DNA from: Myrmaecium sp. VS I D KN 1
Taxonomy: Eukaryota; Ascomycota; Dothideomycetes; Valsariales; Valsariaceae
Direction: 5' to 3'
Assembly: GCA_019775845.1 (NCBI GenBank)
Contig: JADQAV010000063.1
Span: forward strand, 1-64,000
DNA: 64,000 nucleotides
Shown: positions 43,832 through 55,005 of the stretch, in pieces
Numbering within the stretch: the stretch's first letter is position 1
Layout: each line of letters begins with the position of its first letter
Notes under the pieces: generated by a model
Databases searched by the model: none
Told to the model about the DNA's origin: nothing
The model's input: the letters and a program-made list of their open reading frames with translations, nothing else
Made by a program: the position numbers and the translations under genes

Positions 43832-45430
43832 TCAGTCCACATCCACATCCTCCTCCCTCTTCACAACTACCCCCTCCAAACGCCGCCGCTCACTCTCTCC
43901 CTCAGCGTCCTTCCGCATCATCATCTCATCTCCCTCCCCATCCTCCTCCATCTTCACATCATTTACCCGCCGACCTCCCCTCCCCTCACCATCCCCCCCA
44001 CTCAATCCAGACCCAGCGACAGGGGCCATAACCCGCGCCCCCCGCGCCGAAGCCCCAGCACCACCACCACCAGCCGCCGCCGCCGCAGCCGCAGCCGCAG
44101 CAGAAATGCGTTTACTCCTCCTCCGCTGCTCGGTAGCACTGCCGGCGGTGGTGCTGGTACTCCCATTGCTAAACCGCCTCGCGCGATCATCCAGTCGAGC
44201 GCCCGCGCGATCCTCGACGTCGGGGGTCGGCGTCGTGCTGCGGGAGGAGGAGCGGGAGCGAGAACGATCGCGGTCGCGGTCCCGACGAAGCACGCTCGGT
44301 CGACGGCGTTTGTCGGCTTTGAGCATGCTATCCGTGCGACGGTGGCCGGCGGCGGGGGCGGCGGCGTAAGGTTGATGATGCATGTGATGGTGGTGGTGGC
44401 TCATCTCGACGTCAGTTTCAGCGGGGCCGCGTAGACGTGCCCAGCCGCGCCAGCCGGTCCACCAGAGCCAGCCGCCTTGCTGTTTGGCGAGGGCGCGCTG
44501 GCGCTCGCGGACGCGGCGGCGGAGCGCGGCCCGACGTTCGTTCTCCCGCTCCCAGTATTCGGTGCGGTAGATCTCCCAGTTTTCCCGGAAGTCCGGGCTG
44601 AAGGGCTTGCTGAGGAGGAGCAGCTTGACGTGGTCTCCGCCCGGCGCGATGTCCTCCTCCGTGTACTCGTGGCCGCCGCGGATGATGGTGTGGCGCGGCA
44701 GACCGGCTTCGGCGGCGGCGGCCGCGCTGCGGAACGACGAGCGCCCACTACCTTTCTCCGGCAGCCCCGACCCTCCTGCCACACTGCTCTCGACGAAGTG
44801 GTAGCTGCTCCCGGCGCCGCCGCCGCCGGTGAAGAAGGCGACCAGAAAGGCAAGCTGGCCGAGGATCTCCTTCCACCACGGCCCGCGGATGACGACGACC
44901 TTGCAGTTCATCGAGCGGAGGCCGCGGTTGGCGTACGCTACCCAGCGGCGGGGCCAGCGGACGCCACGCTCCCACTGGCCGGTGGCCCAGAAGAGGATGA
45001 GGGTGAGGAGACCGCCCATGAGGGCGACCTTCTCGGCCACGTCGACGAGCCAGTACACGCTCCCGCCCACGCCCCGGCCATCCTCGCGCGGTCGGAGGAA
45101 GAGGAGGTAGGAGAAGTAGGCGATCCAGCCGGCAAGGAGGGCGAGGACGAGGGTGTGCTGACGTCGTCGCGCGCGGAGGGTGAGGTACTGCGCTCGGAGC
45201 GAAGCTTCGAGGATGAGTAGGTTGAGGTATATCTGCGGTGGGGAGGAGGGGAGGAGGGTGGTCGGGTCGGTCGGGTGGGCGGGGGCGGGAGGCCGTGGCG
45301 GCTTGAGGGCGGCCAGCCGGCTGCTGTTCGCGTCGGCGGAGGCGAGGGCGGCGGCGGCGGAGGTCGAGCTGGAGGGGTGCGGGGTGATGGGGGCGCCTTT
45401 GACGAGGCGGTCGAGCGTCTGGGTGGACAT
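43832..45430 (-). CDS. SPO7: Spo7-like regulatory subunit of the Nem1-Spo7 phosphatase
   Basis: Single exon, 532 aa. The conserved Spo7 core is at residues 60-300: PSSPPQIYLNLLILEASLRAQ, then membrane segment 1 (94-112, LVLALLAGWIAYFSYLLF), a second segment (about 126-149), and the luminal/cytosolic block WVAYANRGLRSMNCKVV and WWKEILGQLAF. Downstream are FSPDFRENWEIYRTEYWE and a basic REREN-type helix. The long C-terminus is disordered, with Arg-Asp/Arg-Ser repeats, poly-Ala and acidic patches. In the nuclear and ER membrane, Spo7 anchors the phosphatase Nem1, which dephosphorylates lipin (Pah1) and so sets phospholipid and triacylglycerol synthesis and nuclear shape. The C-terminal extension is much longer than in yeast (259 aa) but usual in filamentous fungi. 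Confidence 0.92.
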   Translation of the reverse strand: MSTQTLDRLVKGAPITPHPSSSTSAAAALASADANSSRLAALKPPRPPAPAHPTDPTTLLPSSPPQIYLNLLILEASLRAQYLTLRARRRQHTLVLALLAGWIAYFSYLLFLRPREDGRGVGGSVYWLVDVAEKVALMGGLLTLILFWATGQWERGVRWPRRWVAYANRGLRSMNCKVVVIRGPWWKEILGQLAFLVAFFTGGGGAGSSYHFVESSVAGGSGLPEKGSGRSSFRSAAAAAEAGLPRHTIIRGGHEYTEEDIAPGGDHVKLLLLSKPFSPDFRENWEIYRTEYWERENERRAALRRRVRERQRALAKQQGGWLWWTGWRGWARLRGPAETDVEMSHHHHHMHHQPYAAAPAAGHRRTDSMLKADKRRRPSVLRRDRDRDRSRSRSSSRSTTPTPDVEDRAGARLDDRARRFSNGSTSTTAGSATEQRRRSKRISAAAAAAAAAAGGGGAGASARGARVMAPVAGSGLSGGDGEGRGGRRVNDVKMEEDGEGDEMMMRKDAEGESERRRLEGVVVKREEDVDVD

Positions 45431-46468
45431 GGATGGGATGGGGGTGAGGTTGGTGGATGACGCGGGTTATGTTCGTGAGCTGCGTCGGCGCAATGGCAGT
45501 GACATTATGCGGCGGAACGGTGGATGGGTGGTTGTGAGTGCGAGTGTGAGTGTGAGAATGCAGATGTGAGTGGGATGTCCGTGTGTATATGTGGTGCACG
45601 GTTGTCTATGCGGGTGGTGGTGTGAATAGATGAAAGTCTGCCTGTCTGTCTGCCTGTCTGTCTGTCGGTGGGTCTGTATGGAAACAACCGGGCTGTAGTG
45701 TCCAGAGAGGTCTCGTGGAAAGAGCAAGAACAGGCGGTGGGCGGGTAGACGGCGAATGTGAGTGGTGAGTGGTTGGTGTGAATGTGATATACGAGCGTGA
45801 CTGTGAGGGGGAGTGTGAGGTTGAGTGTATCGCGGGAGAGGTGGCAGCCCGGTCGGTCGTGGTGTTGTCGCGGGAGTGGGCGAGTGTGGAGACGAAAGAG
45901 CGGTGGTGAAGTGTTTTTGGTATGGAAGTGGTTTAGGCAGGACTGCTGGCCGGCGGACAACAGACAACCGATCTCCACTGGGGTGGTCCGGGCGGTGAGG
46001 GGAGGAGCATTGGCCTGAGGGGAGCATGCTCTGCCTTATGGAAACAATTGGTGCCTAAGGAAACAAGATGAAACTATTTTTTGCCTGAGGCATTACTGAT
46101 CAAGGCTCCGATTTCCAGATCTCGGACCGATCACGAACATCTCCAATGCCTCAGGCTCCACACCATCCATTCCGTCCACCGTCCGTTCTCGTCCGGCCGG
46201 CGGGAGGAAGCAAAGGCCGATCGCCGTCTCTGGCTGGCCAAGCCCCGCTAAAGTCCGAAGGAAGGCTGCCTCAGCATCCATTACGACGCCATCCCCCTCT
46301 GGTCATCTTTACTAAACTGACCTCAGCTGTCCTTTTCTTCTCTGGAACTTGTGATCCTCCATGCTTCTTTCATATATCTTTTAGACTTGGTCTGTCTCAT
46401 TTCACACCTCTCCTCTCATCCCCCTTCTCTTTTTTCCTTCTCTCGCGGTCAACCGCGCATCCCCGAAG
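45431..46468. other. Divergent promoter region between SPO7 and the lipid hydrolase gene
   Basis: About 1 kb between two head-to-head lipid-metabolism genes. It holds TGTC/TGCC tandem repeats (45636-45668), GTGAGTGT runs (45533-45556) and a cluster of GCCTNAGGC palindromes listed separately. CT-rich leader sequence precedes 46469. Confidence 0.5.
46081..46158. promoter_or_regulatory. Pair of GCCTNAGGC palindromes
   Basis: TTGCCTGAGGCA and ATGCCTCAGGCT lie about 64 bp apart and 310-390 bp upstream of the hydrolase start; partial copies are at 46012 and 46051. The same 9-bp palindrome recurs in other intergenic regions of the window. A dimeric DNA-binding protein is a reasonable inference. Confidence 0.35.
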
Positions 46469-48284
46469 GTGAGACTACCATCTTGGTCGCTGTTGCCTCC
46501 GCTGCGGCCTCTCCGCAGCCTTCGTTGGCGCAGCGCCTCTCTCGGGATCATACCGATCACAGCTTCAAGTTGCTTTAGCACTGCGCGCGCTGTCAGGACA
46601 TCTTCCGGAACTGTCTCCTACCCGACCTACCACAGCACGGTGGCGACTGAAGCCGGCGAAGACATGACGCAGCAAGAACAACAAAGCCCGCTCGCCTCGC
46701 AGCGAGCACGAGAAAATGCAAGCGCCCATCAGCAGCAGAAAGGCCGCTTTGGGACGTGGTTCCCTCTGAGTGCGAAAGAGGGCTGGTCACAATGGGTGAG
46801 CATCTCCCAACACTGCGGATAGGTAGTGAACGTCACTAACCTCCCCCCAGTGGGCGAGCCTCTCCCCCGCCTACACCGAACACGCCGTCCTCTCCTTCAT
46901 CCCGTACCTCCAGAAGCCGCCCACGCATACGCAGACGGGCTCGGCCCCGCCGTCCGTCAACCCCTCCACCTTCGACCTCTCCACCGCGCCCGCCGACCGA
47001 GCCGACCCGGTCCAAACATCCGTCAGCGACCCGTACGGCCCCCGCCGCTGGATCAGCCAGATGGTGCAGCTCAGCGGCAAGGACCGCGCGCTCAACGAGT
47101 TCTCCGTCGAGCGGATCGGCGAGCCGGTGGAGAACAACCTGGTGATGCTGCACGGCTACGGCGCCGGGTTGGGCTTCTTCTACAAGAACTTCGAGCCGCT
47201 GTCGCGGGAGAAGGGGTGGAAGATCTACGCGCTCGACATGCTGGGCATGGGCCGGAGCACGCGGCCGCCGTTCAAGATCCACGCCAAGGACCACCAGGGC
47301 AAGATCACCGAGGCGGAGAACTGGTTCATCGACGCACTGGAGGAGTGGCGGGTCAAGCGGAAGATCGAACGCTTCACCCTTTGCGGTCACAGCTTGGGCG
47401 GCTACATGGCCGTCGCCTACGCGCTCAAGTACCCCGGCCACCTCAACAAGCTGCTCCTCGTCTCGCCCGTGGGCATCCCCGAAGACCCCTACGCCGTCGG
47501 CGCCGACATGCCCGACCAATCTGCCTCCCAAACCCAGTCCGTCGCCGACTCCGCCATCGCCCAAGAATTCGCCGACGACAGCAATCCCACCACCAACCCC
47601 AACAACCCCAACACCGCCCCCAAATCCCTCGACGCCACCCTCAAACCTGCCACCCGCCGTCCCCTCCCCCGCTGGCTCACCTACCTCTGGGACTCCAACA
47701 TCTCCCCCTTCTCCCTCGTCCGGTGGTCCGGGCCCCTGGGCCCGCGTCTCGTCAGCAGCTGGACGACACGACGGTTCTCCCACCTCCCTCCCACCGAAGC
47801 CGCCGCCCTACACGACTACGCCTACTCCCTCTTCCGGCAACCCGGCAGCGGCGAGTACGCCCTGGCCTACGTGCTCGCGCCCGGCGCCTTCGCCCGCTCC
47901 CCGCTCATCCGCCGCATCCACGCCCTCGGCCGCCAGTGGGTGGATCGGGAGGCGGGCAAGCGCGAGGACCCCTACCCCACCTTCTTCCTCTACGGCGACC
48001 GCGACTGGATGGACGTCAACGGCGGCCACGCGGCGCGCGAGCGCATCGAGGCCGCGCGCGCCCGCGCCCTGCGCGATGCCGGCGCGGATGAGGACGCCCG
48101 ACGACGGGATCGTGGGTTTGCGCGGGTCGTCGTCGTGCGCGATGCGGGCCATCATGTGTATCTGGATGGGGCGGAGGAGTTTAATCGGATTGTGAGGGCA
48201 GAGATGCAGGAGGTTGCGGAGGCGGAGAGGGAGAGGGCGGGGAGGAAGGGGGAGGGGGAGGGCCTGGAGAGGGAGGGGCGGTGA
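46469..48284 (+). CDS. Cld1/ABHD4-5-type alpha/beta hydrolase (mitochondrial lipid metabolism)
   Basis: Two exons (46469-46795, 46851-48284), phase 0, 586 aa. Residues 1-45 are Arg/Ser/Leu-rich without acids, a likely mitochondrial targeting sequence. The hydrolase fold shows the oxyanion HGYGAG (210-215), GWKIYALDMLGMGRS, the nucleophile elbow CGHSLGG with Ser290, VSPVGIPEDP, the acid-bearing FLYGDRDWMD (492-495), and GHHVYLD with His543/544 plus the H-x4-D motif to Asp548 typical of the ABHD4/ABHD5/Cld1 group. In yeast Cld1 deacylates cardiolipin for remodelling; plant and animal relatives act on N-acyl phospholipids or as lipase coactivators. The full triad here implies a working hydrolase. 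A Pro/Asn-rich insertion (350-375) is extra. It is divergent from the SPO7-like gene. Confidence 0.92.
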
Positions 48285-49149
48285 TGATTGCTGGATGATG
48301 CGGGAGGGATCGAGGGTTTAGGGTACATTTGGAAAGGGGGAACGATAGATAGATGGATAGATGGGTGTGTTGGGGGCGTTCTTTTTCTTTCCTTTTTTTT
48401 CTTTTGTTTGATGCTGATGGCATCGCTGGGTCATCTATATACTTCAGGTATCCATAGTAATAATCTCGGAAGTATACATGAGTTTGGGCACACGCAGTAT
48501 ATATACTATACTATATTATCTACATGATCTCTAGTTCTGCTTACTTTCTTCCTCCGCTTATTCGTCCGCTCTTTCCCCTTCTTCCGTGGTAGTAGTAGTA
48601 GTAGGTACAGTATAAGATAGTCCGTAAAGTTATATAATATAATATAATATGTATAGTATATTTCGAACATAAGGGCAGATAAGCGACAATATCCCACGTT
48701 CAAAGGATGAATAGTGGGATAGTTAGTATATATCTCTCTCTCCCTCTTTTTTTTACTTCTTTTTCCTCTTTTTTTTCTTTTTCCTCCCTCTCTGCCCCCT
48801 CTTTACTCTACAACCTCTTCCCCTTCTTCACCCCTACGCCGTCACCCGCTTTCCCTAATCCATCGAGCATCTCGACATTCACGATATACGTACGTAAGTG
48901 ATAGTAGATAGATAGATATCATAGTCCTTACTACATATATATTGATTCCTCTCTGTAATCGAAGTCATGATGGTGATCAGGAAGAAGAAGAGAGGTCGAT
49001 ATACTTCCCACGATACTCTATCCCAGCGTAACCTATCATATCCTAAGCCAACGCAGACAGCCATACAAAGCCAGCCAGTATACCCTCGAAAAGAAACACC
49101 CAGAGAAACCCTTCACGGAAAAGAAGACACATGACAAGCCAGCAAGCAA
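48285..49149. other. Intergenic between convergent genes
   Basis: AT-rich, with TATA and GTAGTA short repeats (48590-48660). No gene was seen. Confidence 0.6.
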
Positions 49150-52119
49150 TCACGCCGCAGCACCCACGCCCTCCCCAGCAGCAGCCGCCGTCCCACGACC
49201 AACACCCACATTCACACCAACCCCCTCAACTTTCCTCAAAAACTCCCTCACCCGTCCCGTCTCCGCAGTTCCCCCCGCCCCATTTCCCCCAGCCCCAGCA
49301 TTCCCCCCAGGCCCAGCCCCATTTCCCCCAGCACCAACCCCACCCCCAGAAAGCCCCCCAGCACCCCCAGCAGCCCCTCCACCCTCACTCTCAACCGCCG
49401 CAACCAACTGCCCCAGCAAGCCCTCGACCCGCTCCTCCTCAACCCCCGTGCACAAACTCACCACCTTCCGATACAAGCCCTCCAGCTCCCCATCGCGCTC
49501 TTTCAGCCGCCGGCGTCGTTCACGAAGGGCCTGATTATTCGCGTCGTACGCGTTGAGTACGCGGCGAAGCGGGGGGGTCTCCCCACTACCCCCCGCGGTG
49601 GCGGAGGGGAGCGAGGCCACCAACCGCTGCAGCTCCGGGGGCCACTGGCGCGGGTCCGCCGAGGCAGAGGAGGCGCCGAGGTGCTGCAGGAGATGCGCGG
49701 CGTTGGTGCGGGATCCGGGGTTTTGGGTGAGGAAGTGGGTGACCATTTCGCGGAGCGGGGGCGGGATGTGATCGTCGGCGAGGTGCAGGCCGAGGGCGGC
49801 GTCGGCGGCGCCGATGCGGGTGCTGGGTGCGAGGCTGGGGAGGTTGGGGTCGGTGAGGGCGAGGGCGCGGCGTTGGACGTCGAGCCAGGTGCGCAGGTTG
49901 GCGGCGCGGTGCGCGGTCTGTTGGCGGGAGCGGACGCGGGATTGGAGCGCGCTGAGGCGGGCGGAAAGTTCCGCTTGTTGGGCGGAGAGTTGTCGGATGG
50001 CGGCGTTGTGGGCGTCGGTTGCTTCTTGCTTGAGGCGGGATTCAGCCAGGTGTTGGGAGGTGGCGGTGGTGAGGATGGAATTGATCACTGCGGAGGTGTG
50101 TTAGCAGGTCTGTCGATGGCGGATGTAGCATAGCATGTCATGACTTACAAGGAATCAACTCCCTCCCCGTCTCATCCACCTTGCTCGGCGTCTTCGTCTT
50201 GTTCGGGCTGCTCATCTGGCTCATCGGCAGAGGCGGCACATTAGCACCATTCCGATCGTCCGTGCCCACGCCGAAATCCACCGGCCGCATGCCCTTGTAG
50301 TTCGGAATCAGCGGATCAGCCTGCACCTCCAACAGCTGCTGGATGATGGAGCGGTTGCCGATGCGGGCGGCCAGATTGAGCGCGGTGTTGCCCGCTTTGT
50401 CCCGAGCATTCACCATCTCACTCATGAAGCGCATCAGTCCCATCGGCTTGGTGCCGACGCCGTCGTAGCTGGACGACTGACTGCTCATCGAACCGTTGCC
50501 ACGGACGAGGAACTCCAGCAGGGCTTCGAGATAATACTTGCTGGACGCCGCACGGCCTTTGATCGCACAGGTGACCGCGATGTGATGCAGGATGGTGCGT
50601 CCTTGGGCATCGCGCAGCTCGATCAACGGGGACAGAATCTCCAGCGTCTCCGGAAAGCAGCTATGGTCCAAGCTGTTGTTGACGGACACCGCACTCATCA
50701 GAGGCGTTTGGCCGGCAGCATTTCCTCGGAACATGTTGGCGCCTTTGGAGACGAGCAACCGCATGAGCGAAACGCGAGCGAGCGTCGCCGCCCAGTGGAG
50801 AGCCGTGTTCGCTGTGTTGTCGATGGGCATGTCAAGGTCGGCGCCAGAGAGATGGATGATCGCGGGGTGATTGGAGAAATCCGTCCGTGACTGATCCGCG
50901 AAGAGGTCGGTCAGCATGAGCTGCTTTTCTTCAGCGTCGCGGTCGCCCGGTGGCGGCAAGGGAGGCAGCGCCGTAGGGTAATCGCCATCGGATGCAGGTA
51001 GTTGCGCTCCAGCTTGCTGGTAAACGAACGACTCGTTCGGTTCCGTCGGCGTGCCGTCACGCATGGAGACGTCGAACCCGTTCGGCTGCGAGAATGTGGG
51101 CTCATCCTGACTCGGGCGCATCCTCTTCCGCGGCGGCTCGGCCATTTCCATGTGATGTTCTCCGTTGAACGGCGCACTTCCGTATGCTGAGTCTCCCTGG
51201 CCGCTGAAACTGCGTTCGGAGGTCATGCTAATACTGTGCTGGCTGCCATGACGGAAGGAGTCTTGACTTGCCATCGGCGGTACCGACGGTCGCGGACCGC
51301 CCATGGTCGCCGGGCGTCGTTGAGCGCTGCCAGGTCTTGGCGCAGGCGAGTTCATCCGCGCGACTTTGTTCATGGCCGCGATCGCATTCGACGCCGTGGA
51401 GGAGATGTTCGAGAAGAACGTTCCGCTAGCGCCTGGATTTCCTGCGCGCGCGTCAAGGGCCTGGGTGTAAAACCGTTTGCGATTTGCGGCCATGGCCTGT
51501 TCCTTCGTCGGCGTATCGATTCCTTGGCCGGGCTGACCGCTTCCATCCGCGCTCATGTCGTACTCCAACAGCGGCCGCAGGATATCTTCGACGCCATACT
51601 GTCGACAGAACTCCCGTCCGCGGCGGTAATTGATCCATGTGCCCTGATACTTCCCATATCCTCCCTGCACCTTCTCGTGTTCGCCCGTGAGAATCTCCTT
51701 CTCCAATACTTTTGTGCGTTTGCCCTTGTCCACGCCAGCGACCTTCAGGATCTGCGTCGCGTTGAGCCAGGAATCTGAGCGACGGCGCATGACCGCCACG
51801 CCATTGACTTCCATCTCGTATACCTGCACGCCCGAGTAGACGGCCTGCGCATCACCACACAAATTCAGGGTCAGTCATCACATTCCTGGCAAGACTGTCA
51901 TGTCAGGAAACCACGTACCGTATATATCTGAGGCTTCTCCATCGGATGGGCATATCCGTTGGGCTCTGGGAATGGCCGGTAGGCGCCCGGATGATGGCCC
52001 ATCATGCTGTGTGGCGGCGGAGCGTACATCATCTGCTGCGGGGCCGGGGGCTGCGAGGTGAAGGAGCCAGAGCGGGCGTGGCCGTCGAACGAGCCCAGAC
52101 CGGTATGCGCAACATGCAT
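49150..52119 (-). CDS. MBP1: MBP1-type APSES transcription factor (MBF complex)
   Basis: Three exons (51919-52119, 50149-51844, 49150-50087) with matching phases give 944 aa. Residues 70-162 are the APSES/KilA-N DNA-binding domain (AVYSGVQVYEMEVNGVAVMRR, DSWLNATQILKVAGVDKGKR, GYGKYQGTWINYRRG). A basic cluster PPRKRMRP at 304-311 looks like a nuclear signal. Ankyrin repeats lie at about 413-443 (NTALHWAATLARVSLMRLL) and 551-575 (GNTALNLAARIGNRSIIQQLL), the Swi6-partner region. A coiled coil of Gln/Leu/Arg follows, and the tail is Gly/Ala-rich. In yeast and Aspergillus this protein with Swi6 binds MCB sites (ACGCGT) to drive G1/S genes. A short extra 5' exon cannot be excluded. It is divergent from the LYR protein gene. 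Confidence 0.94.
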
Positions 52120-52848
52120 GTCGTTACGAAGATGGGGTGGCTGCTGGTGGTCCAGAAGGACACCTGCAATGTGGAATGTGGAGGCTGAGGAAGGTTTATG
52201 TCCGTCCTGACATGTCGAGGCCCAAATGGGCGAGATGGATCGTCTGCGGCGGAGTAAATGCGGAGAGATGCGGTGATGCGGTGAGAGAGCGGCGGTGATG
52301 GCGGAAGATGACGATGCAGTAGATAGAGAGGTGTGAGAATGGCGACGATGTCAAATGTGAGAGGGTAGTGAGGAGAGGTGGTGTATGGAGTGAGTGAGTG
52401 AGTACGTAAGTAGTGAGTGAGTATGCAGGGCTGGTGGGGTACGACGATGGGTACTCTGCGATGTGCTCGGTGCTCCGTGAGAGGTGGACGGGGAAGCTGG
52501 CAAAGTCGTGACTTCGCGTCGGGCGTGGGAGTGCGGGAGGCGCGTTTCGCTTGCCCTAAGGCCAAAGTGTCCCGCTGCTGATTGCTGATTGGTGCGGCGA
52601 GAAGCGGAGAGTAAAATACGGAGTACAGTACAGCAAAGTCAACCTGAGGCAGCAATCCCAGTCAAAAAAGTTACCGCAGCCCATTGCGACTCTCTCCGGT
52701 TCACATTTTGCGCGCGAATTCACACTCACAAGTCCTTACCTAAGGTACTCACGCCTCCTCCCTCCCTCCCCTCCTCCTCCCGCCTCCCCCATGCCTCCAG
52801 ACTGAGGTACCGGCTCCCCTCTCCTCCTGCCCTCCTCCTCCTCCAAAC

Positions 52849-54618
52849 ATGGCACTGCCCAAGCCGCCGCCAACCCGGCTGGAAACCCTCCACCTCCTCC
52901 GCGCGCTCCTCCGGGAGACCACCTACCTACCCGACCCAGTCGCCCGACATCACATCCGCCGGCACATCGTCCACCGCTTCCGCTCACACGCGCACCCGCC
53001 GAGCAACCCGCGCAAGCTCCGCTCCGTCCGCCCCGACCCCAACGGCCGCCCGCAGCGCTTCTCCGCCCCGCGACTCGCGGCCCTCTACCGCACCGGCCAG
53101 AAAGCGCTCTCGCTCCTCCGCCGCGCCAACATCGGCTGCCTCAGCCCGCTGCTCGCTGTCCTCCACCACGCCTACGGCCGCACCGGCCGACGACGCCGGG
53201 AGCTGCTCGCGCCCTTACTCGTCCCTACCGCGCCGCCTTCCTACACGCCGCTGCAAAACTACCTCACCGGACGCCCGCCCACCCCCGTCCAAGCCGCGCT
53301 CCTCCGCACCACCCCACCCCCACGCTTCCTCACCCTCCACGACGCCAACGCCTCCGGCGACATCCCCCCGGACCCCCACCGCACCCCAGACGTACTCCTA
53401 CCCCTCCACATCGCCGCGCAATACCCGCGTCTGCGCGCCGTCGTCGCCGCACAGCAGCACGCCTGCCCCCCGGCCAGCACACGCGCGAAGCTCAACCCGC
53501 GCCGGACCGTCGCCCTGCCCGAACGCGACATCTGGGGCCGCCCGCCCGCCGTCCGCCGCGTGCTCAACAAGGTCCGCCACGGCCACGCCGCCCTCCTCGA
53601 CCGCGTCCTCCCGCCCCTTCCCGAAGCCGAATGGCACATGCTCTCCCGGCTCGCGACCGGGCGCTGGGACGAGGTAGACGGGGACGTCAAAGCGCTTCTC
53701 GACCGACGACGACGGACGCGCGTCGGCGCCGAGCCCGTCGACATCGACGCCTGGACGCTCCGCCACCTCGCCCGCACCGACCTGCACGCCGCCCCCGCCG
53801 GCGCGCGGCTCTGGGACGCCCCGCCCTCCGCCGACGCCCACCGTCAGCGCGCCCGCGCCCTGCTGCTCGACCACCAGCTCGGCCGCCACCACCTCGGCTA
53901 CCTCGGCACCGCCGGCCCCGAGCGCGACGCCCACCATCTCACGCCGCGGCTGATGCGGCGGCTCTGGACGCGCGTGTGGGCGCAATGCTGCCGGCTGCAC
54001 GAGGATTCCAACACGGGCGCGGTGACGGTGGAGTGGGGGCCGAAGGATCCGTGGCGCGCCGCTCGCCCCGCCGAAGATAAAGACGAGGAGCCCCTCCCGC
54101 CAGCGGAGTGGTTTGAGGGCGTGGATGAGCTGGGAAAGCGCCCTGTGAGCGAGGCGGAGATCGCGGCTGCCGAGGCACAGCGCGAGACGAAGAGGGCGGA
54201 GAAGGCGGCGCGCGCGGCGGCGCATCGTCGGGAGCAGCTTGTTCTTGCTGCCGAGGCGGCGGCGGAAGCGACTGCATCTCCTGCGGCTGGAGTAGGTGCT
54301 GGTGCTGCGTCGATGCTTCGCCGCCCTCTGTCGTCGTCGGAAGCCACGTCCGCTGCGGGTACCACGCGCCACCAGCGTGCTGCTAAGCCCCCTGCCCCTC
54401 CGCCGCCGCCGCCGAAGAATCATCATGCTCGTCGGCGGGAAAGGGCGCAGAAGCTTGTGCAGCAGTGGAGTGACGGGGGCGGGATCACGGGGTTGAAGGG
54501 GCCGAACGCGTCGAAGGCGTCGAAAGGGTTGAAGGCGTCGAAGGGGTCGAAGGGGTCGAAGGGGGGTCGAGCGGGGGTTAGCGACAAGAAAGGCGAAGGC
54601 ATAGTGAGACGGGTGTGA
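52849..54618 (+). CDS. LYR-motif protein, Cup1-like (mitochondrial)
   Basis: Single exon, 589 aa. The N-terminus (residues 10-60, LETLHLLRALLRETTYLPDP and HIVHRFRSH) has the layout of a complex-I LYR domain, with the L-(x)-LR core and a phenylalanine-arginine later on. LYR proteins bind the acyl-carrier protein and act in assembly of respiratory complexes or iron-sulfur delivery. The middle contains PERDIWGRPPAVRRVLNKVR and DIDAWTLRHLAR blocks, conserved in fungal members; the C-terminal third is Ala/Glu/Lys helical and then low-complexity, ending in a LysGly-Ser repeat (KASKGSKGSKGG). The codons are extremely GC-rich. The gene starts 730 bp from the MBP1 gene on the other strand. The precise partner complex is unknown. 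Confidence 0.8.
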   Translation: MALPKPPPTRLETLHLLRALLRETTYLPDPVARHHIRRHIVHRFRSHAHPPSNPRKLRSVRPDPNGRPQRFSAPRLAALYRTGQKALSLLRRANIGCLSPLLAVLHHAYGRTGRRRRELLAPLLVPTAPPSYTPLQNYLTGRPPTPVQAALLRTTPPPRFLTLHDANASGDIPPDPHRTPDVLLPLHIAAQYPRLRAVVAAQQHACPPASTRAKLNPRRTVALPERDIWGRPPAVRRVLNKVRHGHAALLDRVLPPLPEAEWHMLSRLATGRWDEVDGDVKALLDRRRRTRVGAEPVDIDAWTLRHLARTDLHAAPAGARLWDAPPSADAHRQRARALLLDHQLGRHHLGYLGTAGPERDAHHLTPRLMRRLWTRVWAQCCRLHEDSNTGAVTVEWGPKDPWRAARPAEDKDEEPLPPAEWFEGVDELGKRPVSEAEIAAAEAQRETKRAEKAARAAAHRREQLVLAAEAAAEATASPAAGVGAGAASMLRRPLSSSEATSAAGTTRHQRAAKPPAPPPPPPKNHHARRRERAQKLVQQWSDGGGITGLKGPNASKASKGLKASKGSKGSKGGRAGVSDKKGEGIVRRV

Positions 54619-55005
54619 TTGGATTTCTTGCCCGGACGGATGCGGTATTTTGATTACTGTATCTGGAGCAGCGAATGAGAGGGTGGGATTGTTTCCACGC
54701 CACCACACCTGCAGAAAGGAAGACAGAAAGAGATGGGAGAGCAGAGGAGAAAGACATGAGTACGCGACGCTAGAGCACATATACCTCCTATACCCTGGCC
54801 CTTCGTCCGCGTCATAGATCGGCCAACATACTCCATAATCAACGAAGAGAGAAGAGAAGGAACCGGCCCAAGACACTCTCCCTTCTCATCCGTCTCACCC
54901 ATATCTCCCTTACTCAACACTCACCAAAAATCAGAACAAATCATTCTCATCTCTCCCTCCCGTTCCCTTTCCTTTCCCCATCCCTTCCCTTCCCACAACC
55001 CTTCC
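54619..55005. other. Intergenic between convergent genes
   Basis: Short 3' flanks of the Cup1-like gene (+) and the next gene (-). No features seen. Confidence 0.6.
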
